Below are positions 22,530 to 33,749 of a stretch of DNA of 64,000 bases, one piece after another; the first letter of the stretch is position 1, and each line of letters starts with the position of its first letter. Both the position numbers and the translations under genes were made by a program. Source of the stretch: Odontocerum albicorne (Eukaryota > Arthropoda > Insecta > Trichoptera > Odontoceridae); assembly GCA_949825065.1 (NCBI GenBank), contig OX463856.1, forward strand, positions 20,146,632-20,210,631, read 5' to 3'. The notes beneath the pieces were generated by a model, which saw only the letters and a program-made list of their open reading frames with translations, made no database searches and had not been told where the DNA came from.

Positions 22530-23465
22530 TACGTCCTATCACGCCATTTCCCTGTCAAAGTAGGCAGAGAGGACAGAGTGCCATACTTTCCTATCTCAAA
22601 ACACACCATTCGCCTCTTCTTCATCTATACATTCTCTTCTACAACTTCTACGGTTTCTCTGATTTTCTAAGTTTCCTTCTTTCAGAACATTATCCGCTAG
22701 ATCCAACCGTTCTTCCTTTCGTATTCTTCTCACACGCCTTTCACTCACATTTGCACTATATATTTATTTGTTTAGTCTTTCTTCATTAATACGTTTCTCA
22801 TGCTCAAACCATTTCAGCGTGTTCTTTTTCATCATACTTAACACATCAGCCTTAAATTCACATTCATCCCTTGTCACTTCATTTCGTATTCTGTCATATA
22901 TTGACACTCCATGTTTTCTTCCATTGCATGCATTTCTATAGCATTTATAATTTTTTTTCCAAGTCCACGTTAGTCCACAAGTTCCAAGTTGACTTCACCT
23001 TAGCAGATTTAATATTGTCCGGCTGTAGTATGTACATACACATATGTTTTCTTGCCCCATTGACTTTATTCCCTATCGCTACACGCCCTTTAACATCCTT
23101 CTTAACTTTTCCATCATTTGAGAAAATACTACCCAAATAGCACAATTTCTCAACTTGTTCCAATTTTTCATTATTCGCCCAATACATCGCATTTACTTTT
23201 CCTATTCCACTTTTATATCACCATTACTTTTGAATTTTGCACTGAATTTTGCAACATTTTTTTTCAGATCTTTCTCTTCGCATCTCTCATACAATTTACT
23301 CATCAAACTCTGTAATTCATCGTCCCTTTTCGCCATCACTACCATTTTATTTACATACACATATCAGAATACGTCTCCATCCGATATTTCTATGCCATCT
23401 ATTGACATACGTGCTTTTCTCACACATGTGTATTGAATCCTCAAAACTTTTATTAAATTAAGATT
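22530..23465 (-). mobile_element. LINE family C, fullest 3' copy
   Basis: Minus strand, 5' to 3': VMAKRDDELQSLMSKLYERC region, then NEKLEQVEKLCYLGSIFSND and VKGRVAIGNKVNGARK. A MYGSETW-region gap follows, then MECQYMTEYEMK-type coding around GAGTGTCAATATATGACAGA, a degraded FEHEKRINEERL and LAEN...ENQRNRRSC-like tail. It ends in the family 3' end (GTCCTCTCTGCCTACTTTGA, CAGGGAAATGGCGTGATAGG). Several frameshifts. It is the reference for recognising the shorter copies and the source of the minisatellite unit at 59916. Confidence 0.85.
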
Positions 23466-23700
23466 TGGTGGTTTCTGTGGGTTAATTTGTAAGACGCTTG
23501 ACTTCCTTCCAAGGGGTTGATTTCCAATGGTACCCAAATAAAATAATCAGTTAAGGATTCTTTTCTTACAAAAGAGTTCGTTAGGTAACAATTCTTGCAC
23601 GTACTAAAAACGAGCGAATCTATTTACGTGCGGGGTAGAATTGCTTACACGTGCGATGATGAACCGCTAAGCCAATGACCGAGAAATCCAAAGACTAGAT
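23462..23700 (+). mobile_element. SINE-B copy
   Basis: Head GGGTTAATTTGTAAGACGCT and TTGATTTCCAATGGTACCC, then a body with CACGTACTAAAAACGAGCG and a GATGATGAACCGC block corresponding to ATAATGAACCACGAG in the copy at 50010. Diverged. Confidence 0.55.
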
Positions 23701-23704
23701 AAAT

Positions 23705-24365
23705 CGTATCTTAGACGATGTCTCCCAGCCTTCCTCTTAAATATGGACCGATAAAAAATTAAAAAATTATTTCGTCTTTAACTGTCTTAGTGTACAGAAC
23801 TTTGCCAAGTATTGATAATTATTCTAGAAAGATTATTTAAAAAAACGTTTTTTATTTATAAAACTGTATTTACCGCAAGTAGCCGTTTTGAAGATTTCAA
23901 GAAAAAAATTGTGTACAATGGATCAACGACTTTTAAATTAGCATTTGCCTATTTATTTAACACCATTTATTGACCAAAAAGTCCTCTCAAGAGGCAATAT
24001 CGGTATTATTAAACATATCTAGAAAATAATTAACATAAATACTGGAGTCAAGTCCTTAACGTCGTTACTTTAAACGAAACATTTTTCTATGGAAACGCTT
24101 CAATTGATATTTTTGTTAATTGAATCATTTCCGTAGAAAGGTAATGTGTCAGATTTCATTTCTGAAAGTAATTATATGAAAAAAAAATATTTTTATATTT
24201 TTGCAATCAGCGAGAATGAAATTCTATATATTAAAAAAATATCGATCGTATTTTTTTGCATGTAATAAAACTTGACGGACCTATTGATATGTGGTTTCCA
24301 TCCATTCTAATAAGTTAGAACTTTGCCAAAGAGGACTTCAGTGATTACTAGGCTGGATTTTTTTT
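23705..24365. other. No supported feature
   Basis: AT-rich, nothing recognised. Confidence 0.45.
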
Positions 24366-24367
24366 AA

Positions 24368-24440
24368 TGTGGGTTCCAACGGGGATCGAACCCGGAACCC
24401 CCGGGTTGGAAGTCACGTCTACAAGATCACGGAGTCCATC
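24368..24440 (-). mobile_element. SINE-A head fragment
   Basis: Minus strand: TCCGTGATCTTGTAGACGTG, then an intact box B CGGGTTCGATCCCCG and GTTGGAACCCAC. Only the tRNA-derived head and junction are kept. Confidence 0.65.
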
Positions 24441-24529
24441 ATGATTTTAAGAAAAATTTAATAAATGTTTGTATGTGTCCTAAGGCAGTTATTATATTTT
24501 ACGACTTTTGGAAAATGTGAATAACATTA

Positions 24530-25020
24530 GTCTAGAAAAAGTAAGAATGGCTGTAAAAGATGTGAAAAAAAGGAAATGCGTCAGGTTGCGATGAATTGAG
24601 CACATAATCAATTGTGTGAGGGGTGTGCGAATGATTGAGTGGCTGACAACTTTTCAACTCTGGAATCTGAATACTAAAATCCTGGAGAAATGCAATGATG
24701 GCTCCATTATATAGAGGTAAGGGTGCCAAAATTTATTGTGCAGGTTACAGAACCATTTGCTTACTGAGTATAGTCAATAAACTGTTTAGAAAAAAAATAT
24801 AGAAAGATTCAGAAAATAAACTGAAAACAATGGGTGAGATGCTCAAAAGCCTTTTAAAGTAAAGGAGAATACAATCAGATTTTTCTTTGTGTATACTTGT
24901 GGAAAAAAATTTGGCCAAATTTTTAAAACTGTATTGTCCGTATTGAACCTAGATTTTGCATATAACCGCGAGATTAGCGACAAATTTTGGAAAGTATTAA
25001 AGAGAAAACCCTTGATTTAG
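24530..25020 (+). mobile_element. LINE fragment covering the RT N-terminal half
   Basis: Reads VRMAVKDVKKRKCVRL, then VRGVRMIEWLTTFQL, IIYRGKGAKIYCAGYR and TICLLSIVNKLF, and later AYNREISDKFWKVLK. These correspond to the RT landmarks V..A...K.GKA.G, ERMIEWLT, LYKGKG...CS.YRGISLLS and (K)AYDRVDR..LW.VL. Heavily mutated. It is the only copy here that carries the upstream part of the RT. Confidence 0.7.
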
Positions 25021-25299
25021 AATATTTAAGTGGTAATTTATTATTTATTTATCCAATTTATTTAGTAATATACTCTCTACAGTGAACAATATGATGAGTT
25101 TGTTGTCAATTGGTAATCTCGAAGAAAACGAATGGCCATGGAGCACACTGGCTTTCAAGAGTATACCTTGATGTATGTTAAAAAAATCTGGATGCTGAAA
25201 AAGAATTACAAAACAAATCATGTTTTCTTACAGGAAGGCAGAGGAGGAAGAGGAAGACTAATGAAAAAAGATGAGATATTTTTTATATGAAAATATGAG

Positions 25300-25990
25300 A
25301 AGAACCATCATCATCACTTCCATCACATTATAAGCCTATTGGGTTAGGCATATATAGCAGATCCCCACTTAGTAATGTACACCTCGATACCCATTCTTTA
25401 AAGGCTTTATATTCCTCCCTATTAAAAATTTGATTAATTTAGTCATGTCACATTTATCTAGATTCGCTTAAACCTCTTAACTCAATTTAATTAATTTCAT
25501 CCTTCTTTTAAAGCTCCACAAGGGAGCATATGGAGGCCACCAGTTTTTTCCATTCAGAGCGGTTTTGGGCGATGTTGGTAATCTCCCTCCACGACATTCC
25601 ATCCGCTCTGACTTTCTTGTTATAGGAACGGTACACCGTGAGAGAGGGTCTTCCAAGCCGTCGGGACCCGAACGGACAGAAAAACAGCGCTTTCCTCGGC
25701 CAACTATCATCGGGCATTATCAGAACATGTCCCAGCCAGGACCATCGCCTCTCCCGAGTTACAGAGACGACAGACCCCTGCCGAGTGCGCTGGCGTACAG
25801 AGGCGTTTGTTATGTGGTCATACCACCTGATTCCCAATATCCTCCTGAGACACCTGTTTTCAAAATTAAGTATCTTGCGCTCCTGAACCTTGGTGAGATG
25901 CCAAGATTCACAGCCGTACAGGAGGATCGGGATGATACATGCGTTATATTTGACACGGATGTTTCAAATTGTATAATAAATGCGAAAAGA
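25300..25990 (-). mobile_element. LINE family F: C-terminal coding and 3' UTR
   Basis: Minus-strand reading: MGIRWYDHITNASVRQRTRQ, then VTRERRWSWLGHVLIMPDDS, LGRPSLTVYRSYNKKV and SEWKKLVASICSLVEL. The order DHVTN..VR...GQ..V...RERRW.WLGHV.RM ... GRP ... W..LV..LCS is typical of one LINE C-terminus. The 3' part (25300-25500) ends in GATGATGATGG-type repeats. Open for 109 codons, so younger than its neighbours. Confidence 0.8.
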
Positions 25991-26009
25991 GAAAAATAAT
26001 GATATTCTC

Positions 26010-26106
26010 AGAAAATGCCCCAGCCAGGACCATCGCCTCTTCCAAATTACAGAGACGACATACCTCTGCCGAGTGCGCCTGCGTGCATCGTCGTTTGTTA
26101 TGTGGA
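26010..26106 (-). mobile_element. Second copy of part of LINE F
   Basis: CAGCCAGGACCATCGCCTCT, ATTACAGAGACGACA and TCTGCCGAGTGCGC repeat, base for base with few changes, the segment at 25730-25818. Either two LINE F insertions or a local duplication. Confidence 0.85.
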
Positions 26107-26449
26107 ATTTATTATTTTTTATATATCTTTTATCATTGATTTTTCAACGAAACTTTCTTCATCTTATGAACTTCATATTTTTTACTCTTATCTTTCCTCA
26201 TGTCCGCATTCATTATTTTGCTATGCATTATTTTTCTTTACATTCTACACTAATCTTTATTTTACCAATTTTTTTGTCATGTTCAAGATTTGCTTGTATA
26301 TTCCACATAATGTGGGGTAAACGATTTCATTATGAGCAGTCAGTTATCTTTTTAAATTATCCGCTCACTTTATATAACCCACCGTTCAATGTATTGTTTT
26401 CTGCTACTCTTCTTTCAATATCATTTTAAATAATAAATTTTTATTTAAG

Positions 26450-27600
26450 ATAGTCTCCATATTATATAAATGTTTCGGTTTACGCCAATTTCGCACGTGT
26501 CAGATAATTACCCAAATAAACAGATATTTTTTGTTTTTTAAAAGAAAGGTTCATCGTAGAGCAAAAGAAAAACAATGCAAAAAAACAGAAAAAAAAACGC
26601 TTAAATACTCAAACTTTGGGACCAGAAATCGATTATGAACAGTCAGAATTTATTCCAACATGAACATTGCGCGATGTTATGCATGTTAAATGATGAGTAT
26701 TTATTCCACCACTTGGTTTTTTTTCTAACTTTTAAATTTCAAGGAGTTAATAATATTTAAGAAATTATTTTTCAAGTAATTTTTAACTATTATATGATTT
26801 ATTTTTTATCTTTTATATGAGTATTTTCGACATGACAGTTAAAAGCTTTATATACTAAAAAGAGCATGTTCGGAACAAACTGCAGAGAAAAATATCGAAT
26901 TTTTCATAAAAAGAGAACATATGAAAACTGATTTTAACCCGTAGTTCGGACTTTGACAAATGTGTTTACGCCATTTTTACGAATGGTTGCCTATTAAAAT
27001 ACTTCCCGTGATACGATCGATGGGAGTTTGGACCGTGAAATTTCAACAAGTCTTGAACCGAAACGTAAACCACAAGGCAGTTTGCGGTTTCACAAATTAA
27101 TTGAAAATTGAACAATTCATTAAAATTTATTTTTTAATTACGATCCGGAAAATTGACATTTGGGTCTATAGCATAATTATTATTCAAAGTATTTCATATT
27201 TTTGAATTCCTTTAAATTATGGATTTTTTGTGTCATAAGGTCCTTGCAATAAAACTTTCGGTATTGTTGCGTAAAAAAAACCATTATGTGTTTTCTTTAT
27301 TCATTATTTAACTGTCATTTCGACATCTCTTCCCTTTTTCAACTCATGTACAATACAATATTTATTTAAACACTTCCTTTTATAATGTACTATTTGGTGA
27401 GTCTATAGCTTAGAAACAATCTTTTTCAACTAACCAGATAAATTGTTTGTCGATTTTGATTCCAGCGTTAGGTTAAAGATTAACATTTATGTTTTTTTTA
27501 AATTGAATTATAATTACAAAAAAAAAACAGAGGTTTGAGATAAAAGGAAAATATGAATTGTTAGACGATTTAAATATAACAATTTTATGTGCTACTAAGA
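26450..27600. other. No gene recognised
   Basis: AT-rich. A mildly GC-richer patch at 26935-27100 has no open frame of note. Confidence 0.4.
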
Positions 27601-27605
27601 AATAG

Positions 27606-27833
27606 GATCTCCTTCCAACATTTTCCCAAATTGACAAAAAGGCAATTAAGGCACAAGAAACACGCTATGCCACTAAAGGTAACTGTGATTTTTTTGAGGC
27701 ACTGTTTGAAACACCCAATGACGGAGTGCGTCATATATCAGTTATCAGCTGGTTTAAGGAAGCCAGTAAAGGACGACGCGAAAATTTGAAAATGGAAAAA
27801 CTAGTCGAACATGCGCTAAACATTTTTTACGAG
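27606..27833 (+). CDS. Candidate internal exon, product unknown
   Basis: 76 codons with no start codon, bounded by AATAG|GAT on the left (an in-frame TAG ends at the acceptor) and GAG|GTATGA on the right, a good donor. It reads DLLPTFSQIDKKAIKAQETR, YATKGNCDFFEALFETPNDG, VRHISVISWFKEASKGRREN and ends LVEHALNIFYE. Charged, helical-looking, well balanced codon use and clearly richer in GC than the flanks. The spacing of I..QET, FFEAL and WF is faintly like a death-fold (CARD) helix bundle, but that is a weak impression, not a call. The upstream pyrimidine tract is poor. A different plus frame is also open for 66 codons over the same bases. Confidence 0.5.
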
Positions 27834-27839
27834 GTATGA

Positions 27840-28635
27840 GGGTATGGCAGGAGATGTATGTAAATTAAACATGATTGACAATACATGCACTTGCCACTGG
27901 TTATATTAAATAAAGCATTTTTTCTCTTTTTTTTATTTTTCTGGTATTAAAAAAAATATTTTCTATTTTAAATTGTGTAACTCCTGTCAAGTTAGTTAGA
28001 AAAAATTACCGTAGGTGATCGATTATATATAAATATGATACAATATCAAATATATAATTTAAAAAAATAATACCAATAAGGCTCAAGAATAACAAAATAC
28101 ATGAACACATTTCATTAAATAAGTTTTTTTTTAAAGTAAATTCTACAGTTTCCACACAAATTTGCCGATGATTGATGTCTATTCTATGAATATTAAATTT
28201 ATATTTTAACTTATAAAAAATAATTCAACATACTGATTCATTATGATTTATGTATTTACTTTAATATAATAAGAATGAGTACCTTACTTTTGATTGATAT
28301 TCACTGATATTATACAGACATTCAAATCGTCACTTTTTTTTAAATGATAGAATGTATTTTATTTCATATTTAATTGAGTGTTTTATTTTACGTTTTACTA
28401 TATCTCTCTTCCCTCTAGCCCCTCTTATCCATTTCAGCACTCCGCAGTTCCAAGATCAGTGGTTAAAGTTAGTTCTGTCGCGTTCCTCACTTGGTCAGAT
28501 CAATGCAATGGGTTATTCCTCTTGTGAGTCTTTCGTTCACGCTTCATACTGTCGATAATTAGTCACTGAATTTAAATACTTCGAAAATGGGGGTATAAGC
28601 TAGACTTTAGTAGTATCCATCTGCACATTTCAAAT
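27840..28635. other. No supported feature
   Basis: AT-rich, nothing recognised. If the exon above is real this would be intron. Confidence 0.4.
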
Positions 28636-28639
28636 GAAT

Positions 28640-29345
28640 TTTTTTGGTATTTTGCTTGCTCTCGAAGTCCACATCTCTCCGCCGTACATATTACAGATAT
28701 TCGAGAACACAAATGCTGTCACTCCCGTTATGCAAATGGATGGAGAAACATTACCAAATTGTGACTACTTTAAGTATCTTGGGTCACTCATCCATAGAGA
28801 TGAAGATGTGCAGCAGATGTAACATATAGAATTAATGTGGGATGGATGAAGTTTAGATCAATGACGGGAGTTCTATGTGATCCGAAAATGCCAGTAAAGT
28901 TAAAAGGAAAAGTATACCAAACGATTGTCAGACCCGCACTCCTCTATGGCTCCGAATGCTGGACGATGTATAACTCTTACTCTAGGCAACTAGAAACTGC
29001 TGAAATGCGCATGCTAAGATGGTCAGCTGGTGTGTCCCTAAGAAACAAAATAAAAAGCTCACGCATTCGTGGAAGCCTAGGTGTTACAGACATCAACAGC
29101 AAGATGAAGGATAGGAGATTGAGATGGTATGAGCACGTTGGACGTAGAGCACCCGATCACATTGTGAACCAAACAATCTCCATGGATCTTCCTCGAATAA
29201 CAACCAGAAGAAGACCAAGAATTCATGGGTGGTGCAAAAAGATAACCTGATGCAGTGGCACGGCCTGGGGGACGTATTCCGGGACAGAAGAGCATACAAC
29301 CTGAGGACGAGAAGAGCTGACCCCAACAGTCTTCGCAGACAGTGA
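28640..29345 (+). mobile_element. LINE family D: RT C-terminal fragment
   Basis: Reads TLPNCDYFKYLGSLIHRDED, then after a frameshift GWMKFRSMTGVLCDPKMPVK, GKVYQTIVRPALLYGSECWT, ETAEMRMLRWSAGVSLRNKI, RLRWYEHVGRRAPDHIVN and, after a second frameshift near 29243, LRTRRADPNSLRRQ. The landmarks FKYLGS, GW.KWR..TGVLCD, RPALLYGSECW, EMRMLRW and the RRADPN ending are those of a widespread RTE-like LINE protein. 137 codons remain open, so decay is moderate. Confidence 0.9.
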
Positions 29346-29349
29346 GTTG

Positions 29350-30055
29350 GAATGGAGCCAGGGAGAAGAGCGAAGATAAGATAATTAAAGAGACGCATTT
29401 TGGTCACATAATCGCATAATTTAGACACATCACTGGAAAATTAAGTAAATAAAGAAATATGTATAAAATATTTTGCCATAACTAAAATACTTATATGAAA
29501 ATCTATTAGAAACAAAAAAAATAGACCGCTTGAAAAAAATGTGACATAATTTTGGAATAATTATTTAATACTAAGATTGTGTTTCGATCAAAAATGATTA
29601 ACCGTTAGGTTTATACAACGTTTGCCCGCTATTTTGACGAACAACAACTACTTGGTCAACTGATGTTACTATAAGGAGATTAGAGCTACGAACTAACGTG
29701 TAGTGAACGCGGAGTATTCAACTTGTATATCAACCTACCTGCGAGTATTTCGTAACGTACCTGCGTTTCTAACATAATCAAAATGGTGTTGGTTTAATTA
29801 TATAAGTTAAAAAGTTATGCTAATTTAAATGTTTAGGATTTGTATTTACCTTCTCATTTAACTAAAATGGGCAAAAAAGGGTATAATAAAGAAAATTCAT
29901 GGGTATAAAATTCAACAGTAAGCACTTATCTGATCCATGGAAAAACTGCACATAAGGATTTTACAAGTATGTGTCGTCTATTGATTTAAAGGAAATCAAA
30001 TGTTTTACATTCTTCAAAGGATTTTTGCATTATTCCTGATGTCAGATATAAATCA
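29350..30055. other. No supported feature
   Basis: Mostly AT-rich; no gene or repeat recognised. Confidence 0.4.
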
Positions 30056-30059
30056 ATGA

Positions 30060-30101
30060 TGTTTTTCCACTTATCACATTATTGTGATAAGTGGAAAAAC
30101 A
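30060..30101. repeat. Perfect palindrome, 19-bp arms
   Basis: TGTTTTTCCACTTATCACA, a 4-base spacer TTAT, then its exact reverse complement. Isolated; not part of a recognised element. Confidence 0.95.
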
Positions 30102-31179
30102 AAATTGACATATTTTACATAAATACGAACCCTCAGCCCTTAGGTTGAAATCCTGACGGTTTTTCAAGGACCACTAAGTCTCTCGAATAACCATCTACTT
30201 TTGTTTGGATGAATAAGTTGAGTGGAATAATTGCTATCTGGTACAGTAATCGGAAGAATCAAGAATATATCGAAATATGAAATGTTACACGATGGATCCA
30301 CTCTCTGAACTTGGGGTAGCGAGAAGTCCATGTGACGCTTGCTGCAATACTCGAGAAACCCAATTTCTTGCACTCAAGAGGACTTAGAGCACCAAGTGAT
30401 ATTCAAGTGGCTGAATTCTGGGTGGAAGTACTCGTTGTATAGTGCCTTTGATGCGAAAATGAGAAGATATAGAATTACAAAGTAATTGATTGTTCAACAT
30501 TCTAAAGCAGTAAAACTTTTAAATTTGGATTTGATATTGACAAAAAAACTGAACCGACTTGAATACTGGGTTTGATTTGAGAAAGTGCGTCAGAAACTCT
30601 CTCGCAGAAGAGATATCCTCCCCAATTTGGTCATTGTCCAATAGCGAAACCAGTGCCATCTGGCAGAGGGCCAAAAATTATCGGAGCGTTTTAAGCGACG
30701 TCAATATTTCATCTTGTCACAGCGCCTTTTCAAGTCTCTAACATGGAACTCCGGCCGGCATTACGGGCACAATCAGAAAACTCTTCAAGTGGTGAAACAT
30801 ATTGAAAAAAAAACCTTATGTTCTTTGAAACTCACAAAAACCGCATGGTCGGGTTGTTAGCGAATTGATGGAAATTCCTTTTTAATTGTTAAGACTAAAA
30901 TCCTTGATGTTGAAGAATGCTGTTTGTGAAGTATTCTTTAAGATAAGGAAAATGTGGAACGAAAAAAACGGTAAGTTGCTATAATAATTTATGTTTTGGA
31001 GTGAAACTGTCAGGAGTGTATTTTATGATATAAAATATAGCTCTAGTGGCTATTTTATCCTGCCATAGTCATGTAACAAATTTAGAAAAATAATTAAAGG
31101 GTAATTATTTCGTTCTTGACAAATGCGTGAGGGTGGACATGAATCCATAAATTATTAGTAAATTTATTCTCTCGCGAGA
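30102..31179. other. No gene recognised
   Basis: Mixed composition. A GC-richer patch at 30560-30780 holds a 60-codon frame (MNTGFDLRKCVRNSLAEEIS) without splice or poly(A) support; it may be conserved non-coding DNA. Confidence 0.35.
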
Positions 31180-32276
31180 TATTTGTTTCGTCAGGGCGGC
31201 AAATCGTCCGACTTCAATTGTTTTGACGTGTCCTGACGCCGGCCAAGGCCGAACACCTGCACGAAGTACGCAGTTATTTTATCTAGTACTTCTAGAATGT
31301 TCTCGCAAAGTTGGCGGGTAATTTTGGGGCTCCGAAGTCCAGTCGATCCTGCCGAAGTACTGTTCGGTTCTAAAAGCGATGACGTAATTCACCCTACGAG
31401 AGGTTAAAGGATTCTGATTGGTCAAAAGATTTCGCTCCAAATTGCGTTAGATCCCGCAACCAATAATTGATCGAGTGATCGGGCATCATTCACCCGGGAC
31501 TCGTGGAATGGTCACCAGCTTCGCTGTGATCTCCACCAGAGTTAATCCTTTGTTTTAGAATTCAAGTTATATTAACCAGTGTAACTGCAGTTATAGTTTA
31601 TCGTGTTAAAATTATCTCCATGTCTGGAGCGAAAGTTCACACCGTATAATTGATGCAATTATACGCGATCGCCACAGGATCTGCGTGATCTTAAACGCGG
31701 GCCGAAATACTGATTTGCGCGGTTGATTAATCAGACGCACCATATACAGGGCTGTCGTCCCGATGGCGGGGCCCGCCACAATTGTAGAGCGAGGAATCGC
31801 TCACGATGTCCTGGTCAGCCTGGACCAAGATTGATGAAGTGCTCAGATCGTCACTCCGGAAGCATACACACATCGTCGGACTTTACTGTGTAGTTTTTTT
31901 GAAGGTATGGTGAATTTTAAATTGTAATTATCAATTGTTGACTGCTCCATTTTATACAGGGTGATAGACGGTGTGTCTTGATGGCCCATTGTAGACTTTG
32001 TTAGTTCACTTACCCTGTAGAGATCTTTTTACAACTCCAACTAACTATTCGCCTATTCGAGATTTTATTAATTTTTTTTCTCGAACCTTTGGTTCGAGTT
32101 TTTTTTAATTTAAACTAAATAAATGTTGGTTACAATATTGCAAATTTGTTATTAATTGGCCTCCCTGCCTGGTGTAAGCATTGAGAGAGTAAGAAGTAAA
32201 AGTTACCCATCGAATTCCTGAGAGTAAAAGAGCGCTGCTCGTAAATACCGACTGAGGCTGGCCCAGTACAACCTGG
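31180..32276 (+). promoter_or_regulatory. GC- and CpG-richer block; candidate promoter with non-coding exons
   Basis: The most GC- and CpG-rich stretch in the window apart from the minisatellite. It contains TGACGTAA (31379 on), an inverted CCAAT (GATTGGTC, about 31417) and CCAAT (about 31460), then donor-like AAG|GTATGG at about 31905, acceptor-like TTTTATACAG at about 31961 and donor CCTG|GTGAGT at about 32275. A TCGAACCTTTGGTTCGA hairpin followed by T-runs sits at about 32083. No reading frame is long enough to be coding. The alternative is a solo LTR or other element fragment. Confidence 0.3.
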
Positions 32277-32410
32277 TGAGTATTTTATGATTGTTTAATG
32301 TTCATTACGTAAATAATTACGTAATTTAGTCTTAAAGTAAAGAGGTTGTTACAAAACATAGACGTGGAAAATTAATGAAAAGAGTTAAGTAAATGCAGTA
32401 GAAATGCATA

Positions 32411-32575
32411 TATGAATGGTTGAATTAAAATAGACACTAAGTACCAAAAAAAAACAAAAAAAACTAAGTACGCATAAGTATGTTTCGTTCTATATGTCAT
32501 ATATAATGAAACTGCATACTTAGTTTTTTTTGTTTTTTTTTTGGTACTTAGTGTCTATTTTAATTCAACCATGCA
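32411..32575. repeat. Near-perfect inverted repeat, arms ~60 bp
   Basis: Left arm 32411-32472 and right arm 32515-32575 are reverse complements with one or two mismatches (for example GGTTGAATTAAAATAGACAC and its complement), including matched A-runs and T-runs. The loop of about 42 bases contains TATGTCATATATAATG. The arms are much less diverged than other repeats here. Confidence 0.95.
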
Positions 32576-32629
32576 TATAGAAAATACTATCTGGTGTATC
32601 AATATGTATGATGGAATAAGAAATAATTA

Positions 32630-32735
32630 TAATTATAGAAAGACAATTTATGTAGCGTGATTTAGAGAAGAAACTTTCTTCAAGGGCGCCCTAACTCAGG
32701 ATTTGAACACACTGTTATTGAAAGAGTTAAAATAT
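32630..32735 (+). repeat. Unclassified dispersed repeat, copy 1
   Basis: GACAATTTATGTAGCGTGAT then TTCTTCAAGGGCGCCCTAAC. Related copies at 44765-44870 (AACTCTCTTCAAGGGCGCTC) and, reversed, at 56720-56800. Confidence 0.5.
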
Positions 32736-32745
32736 TACAAAATTA

Positions 32746-32823
32746 TCATCATTAGTATATGTTCATCCACTTCAGGGTATAATCATCATCAATATTAGTA
32801 TATGTTCATCCACTTCAGGATAT
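32746..32823. repeat. Tandem duplication (~43 bp unit)
   Basis: TTAGTATATGTTCATCCACT followed by TCAGG occurs twice in succession with a small insertion between copies. Confidence 0.85.
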
Positions 32824-32899
32824 ACACGTAGGCCTCATCAAGTTGTTTTCAAGAAATACTGTCCTTTGCACACTGAAATGACGTAGGAGTGTGTTATTG

Positions 32900-33230
32900 A
32901 AATTTCATAATTTCTTTCAATAAACAGCGAGTAGACTACAAGGTGCACCAACGGCTCTGTGATTTAATATTTAGTGATTACCGAAAGACTTTTGACAACA
33001 TATAGAAAAAGTATTCGATCCTAACATATAATAATTTGAGAATGTGAGCCGAAGGGATAGTGAAAATCTTGAAATGCTGGTGATCATGGATATAGTTGAA
33101 AAAAAATCGAGTAAAGGAAAGTTTTCCTAAAAGATGGACAAACAAAACAGAGGAGTTTTCAGGATTCTCTTTAAACAGTACATGACACAGAACCGGAAAG
33201 GATAGGGACAAATGGAGTATTGTTCTTTTT
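32900..33230 (+). mobile_element. LINE fragment, RT catalytic region remnant
   Basis: LFSDYRKTFDNI resembles RT motif A of the DYRKAFDS type, and GQTKQRSFQDSL further on resembles the RRGIFQGDSLSP motif of the same proteins, at suitable spacing. Many stops. A SINE-A copy abuts it on the right. Confidence 0.45.
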
Positions 33231-33231
33231 T

Positions 33232-33420
33232 TTTTTAACCTGGCGAGTTTATTGCCATGTGGCAATCTCTTCCAACTAACCAGAAAGATGTTTTTATAGG
33301 TCCTAAGTGTTAACCAGACTGGAATCCTATTAAAAAAAATCTGGGTTTCAGCGGAGACTGAGCCCGCAACCTCCGGATCGGCAGACAAGTGTCTTACCAC
33401 CAGACCACGGAGGTCGTCAA
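33232..33420 (-). mobile_element. SINE-A copy, nearly complete
   Basis: Minus strand: CCTCCGTGGTCTGGTGGTAA (box A), GCGGGCTCAGTCTCC (mutated box B), TCCAGTCTGGTTAACACTTA body, TCTTTCTGGTTAGTTGGAAG, then AGATTGCCACATGGCAATAA and ACTCGCCAGGTT tail. Best copy for defining the tail. Confidence 0.9.
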
Positions 33421-33550
33421 TGTAAAAGATCATGACTTTAAGCATTGTGCATGTGATAAAAAGAATCATTTAATGTTAAGCCCTTCTTTAAAAAAATAAT
33501 CGATATACCTGTTATTAAAAATAATGTGAAGGAATTCAAATCTTAGTAAT

Positions 33551-33749
33551 TAAACTAAGCATCAACTGGTCGGTTTAATTGAACTAAGCATCAACTGGTC
33601 GGTTTAATTGAACTAAGCATCAACTGGTCGGTTTAATTGAACTAAGCATCAACTGGTCGGTTTAATTGAACTAAGCATCAACTGGTCAGTTTAATTGAAC
33701 TAAGCATCAACTGGTCGGTTTAATTGAACTAAGTATCAACTGGTCGGTG
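33551..33749. repeat. 29-bp tandem repeat, 7 copies
   Basis: Units carry AACTAAGCATCAACTGGTCG then GTTTAATTG; unit 5 has TCAG and unit 7 has GTATCAAC. Nearly identical copies imply recent growth. Confidence 0.97.

Noticed and set aside
23155..23461. Plus-strand open frames of 65-93 codons
   Set aside because: They are antisense to LINE C coding on the minus strand.
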